From Deltaproteobacteria bacterium (GTDB lineage Bacteria; Desulfobacterota; GWC2-55-46; DRQE01): a stretch of DNA of 14,207 nucleotides. The DNA is taken from positions 1 to 14,207 of the forward strand of contig JACRCB010000059.1 of the NCBI GenBank assembly GCA_016219165.1, written 5' to 3'. How positions within the stretch are numbered: position 1 is the stretch's first letter; each line of letters opens with the position of its first letter. The notes beneath the pieces were generated by a model. The model was not told the origin of the DNA. It was given only the letters and a program-made list of their open reading frames with translations, and ran no database searches. The translations under genes were made by a program, and so were the position numbers. Below are positions 13,263-14,207 of this stretch, piece after piece.

Positions 13263-13898
13263 ATGAAGGAAAAGACGAAGAAAAAGATAATGGAAAAGAC
13301 CGGAAGGCTATTTATAGTCTCCGGCCCCTCCGGCGCAGGCAAGAGCACCCTCTGCAGGAAGGCCATAAAGCATTTCGGCAACCTGTTTTTTTCCATCTCC
13401 TACACCACGAGGGAACCGAGGCCCGGGGAGGTGGACGGTCGGGATTACAGGTTTGTACACGGCGGGCGGTTCAGGGAGATGATAAAGGGGGGCGAGTTTC
13501 TGGAGTACGCGACGGTCCACGGCAATCTCTACGGAACCCGTAAAAAGGACGTGTCGGATGCGCTTGGCCGTTCTTACGATATCCTCCTCGATATAGACGT
13601 CCAGGGGGCCGAAAAGGTGAGAAAAAAGTTGCATGGAGGCGTTTACATATTCCTCCTCCCTCCCTCAATGGAGGACTGTCTTAAAAGGCTCGATAAAAGG
13701 GGGGACGTATCTTCAAAAGAACTCAAGAAAAGGCTTAAAAGAGCCATGGAAGAGATAAAAAAGTCGCGTCTCTACGATTACATAATAATAAACGACGACA
13801 TCAATGGCGCGTTTGAAAGGCTGAAGTCCGTGATAACGGCGGAAAGACTGAGAGAAGTGAGGATGAGGGGAGAGATAAAAAGGCTCTTTAAAATATAG
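13263..13898 (+). CDS. gmk: Guanylate kinase
   Basis: Gmk phosphorylates GMP (and dGMP) to GDP with ATP in the cytoplasm. The P-loop is GPSGAGKST (residues 21-29), followed by SISYTTREPRPGEVDGRDY with the GMP-binding Ser, Arg and Tyr residues, EFLEYATVHGNLYGT, LLDIDVQGAEKVRK and IFLLPPSMEDCLKRLDKRG in the lid. Length (211) is slightly above the usual value because of a Lys-rich leader; an in-frame ATG at 13290 gives MEKTGRLFIVSGPSG, closer to the family start, and neither start has a clear ribosome site. A repeat half lies just upstream, which may explain the poor signals. Confidence 0.94.
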   Translation: MKEKTKKKIMEKTGRLFIVSGPSGAGKSTLCRKAIKHFGNLFFSISYTTREPRPGEVDGRDYRFVHGGRFREMIKGGEFLEYATVHGNLYGTRKKDVSDALGRSYDILLDIDVQGAEKVRKKLHGGVYIFLLPPSMEDCLKRLDKRGDVSSKELKKRLKRAMEEIKKSRLYDYIIINDDINGAFERLKSVITAERLREVRMRGEIKRLFKI

Positions 13899-13915
13899 TG
13901 GAAATCCGGTATAGT
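13887..13915 (+). promoter_or_regulatory. Candidate promoter for rpoZ
   Basis: TTTAAA (13887-13892), 17 bp, then TATAGT (13910-13915) lie at the gmk/rpoZ boundary and would give a leader of about 55 bases. The -35 matches TTGACA at 4 of 6 positions. The operon could equally be read through from gmk, so this is only a candidate. Confidence 0.3.
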
Positions 13916-13976
13916 ATGTAAGTACGGGTTTTTGTCCGGCGGTTTAATACTCATCCGTAAAGAGGAGGCGTTATAT

Positions 13977-14186
13977 ATGGCAAGGATTACGATAGAGGAT
14001 TGTTTAAAAAAGGTGCCGTCGAGGTTCGCCCTTGTGCACATCGCGGCCCAGAGGGCGAGGCAGCTTGTAAAGGGCGCGCCGAAACTTGTGGAATCCGACA
14101 ACAGGGCCGTGGTTACGGCCTTAAGAGAGATTGCCGCGGGCAAGGTATACGGCGAGGGAAACCTTGAAGAGGGCTCGAAGAAGTAG
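13977..14186 (+). CDS. rpoZ: RNA polymerase omega subunit
   Basis: The 69-residue product MARITIEDCLKKVPSRFALV is a typical omega start, followed by HIAAQRARQLVKGA (the conserved A-x-R-A-R-Q segment) and a DNRAVVTALREIAAGKV helix. Omega assists assembly of beta' into RNA polymerase. AGGAGG lies 9 bp before ATG 13977, which decides this start over the in-frame upstream ATG at 13932. It follows gmk by 78 bp, the usual gmk-rpoZ pairing. Confidence 0.95.
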   Translation: MARITIEDCLKKVPSRFALVHIAAQRARQLVKGAPKLVESDNRAVVTALREIAAGKVYGEGNLEEGSKK

Positions 14187-14207
14187 GGGCCGGATGCAAA
14201 CGCAATA

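Noticed and set aside
14194..14207. Start of a further gene at ATG 14194
   Set aside because: Only four codons are visible and the GGGG upstream is closer than usual; too little to call.

Overview
The window looks like chromosome of a Gram-negative, envelope-building bacterium of moderately high GC. Frequent ATA and AGG codons, a two-subunit-type glycine decarboxylase, an MJ0042-finger/DUF3426 protein, a DUF4416 protein and a yicC-gmk-rpoZ block together recall Desulfobacterota, Nitrospirota or related candidate phyla. That placement is inference from gene content and cannot be fixed from this sequence alone.

Layout. Positions 1-175 hold the tail of an open frame, two near-identical 20-bp direct repeats and a good promoter whose spacer is a perfect 14-bp palindrome. 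A zinc-finger/DUF3426 membrane protein follows (215-1465), then a repeat-filled gap, an unrecognised helical protein (1830-2588), tatA on the minus strand (2716-2916) and a divergent TonB-type protein with a long Gly-rich linker (3012-4076). gcvPB is alone on the minus strand (4177-5637). From 5962 to 10454 runs a tight surface-glycan operon: a GT4 glycosyltransferase, a WcaJ/PglC-type initiating sugar-phosphate transferase, a WaaP-like kinase and a UDP-sugar C4-epimerase. Next come heptose-7-phosphate kinase (10744-11748), a DUF4416 protein, yicC, gmk and rpoZ.

The genes fall into themes. The central cluster starts a glycan on undecaprenyl phosphate, extends it, epimerises a UDP-sugar precursor and phosphorylates LPS core, while the heptose kinase feeds the ADP-heptose pathway. 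TatA and the TonB-type protein also serve the envelope. The last block is housekeeping: RNA turnover (YicC), GMP phosphorylation (Gmk) and RNA polymerase omega.

The most unusual signal is not a gene. A family of about 200-270-bp elements with roughly 19-bp terminal inverted repeats (core TTAAGGAATCTCTGAAAAA) and three internal hairpins occurs as three full copies (1603-1815, 5662-5929, 10452-10652) and several halves or remnants (1493-1537, about 2619-2651, 4108-4187, 13164-13242). They sit in both orientations in almost every gap between transcription units. Some overlap stop codons or lie just before starts. The tips of the hairpins differ between copies, and one tip sequence also lies in frame inside the TonB-type gene. 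They encode no protein and look like a dense non-autonomous, MITE-like or structured-RNA family. A separate REP-like palindrome (8506-8572) interrupts the glycan operon.
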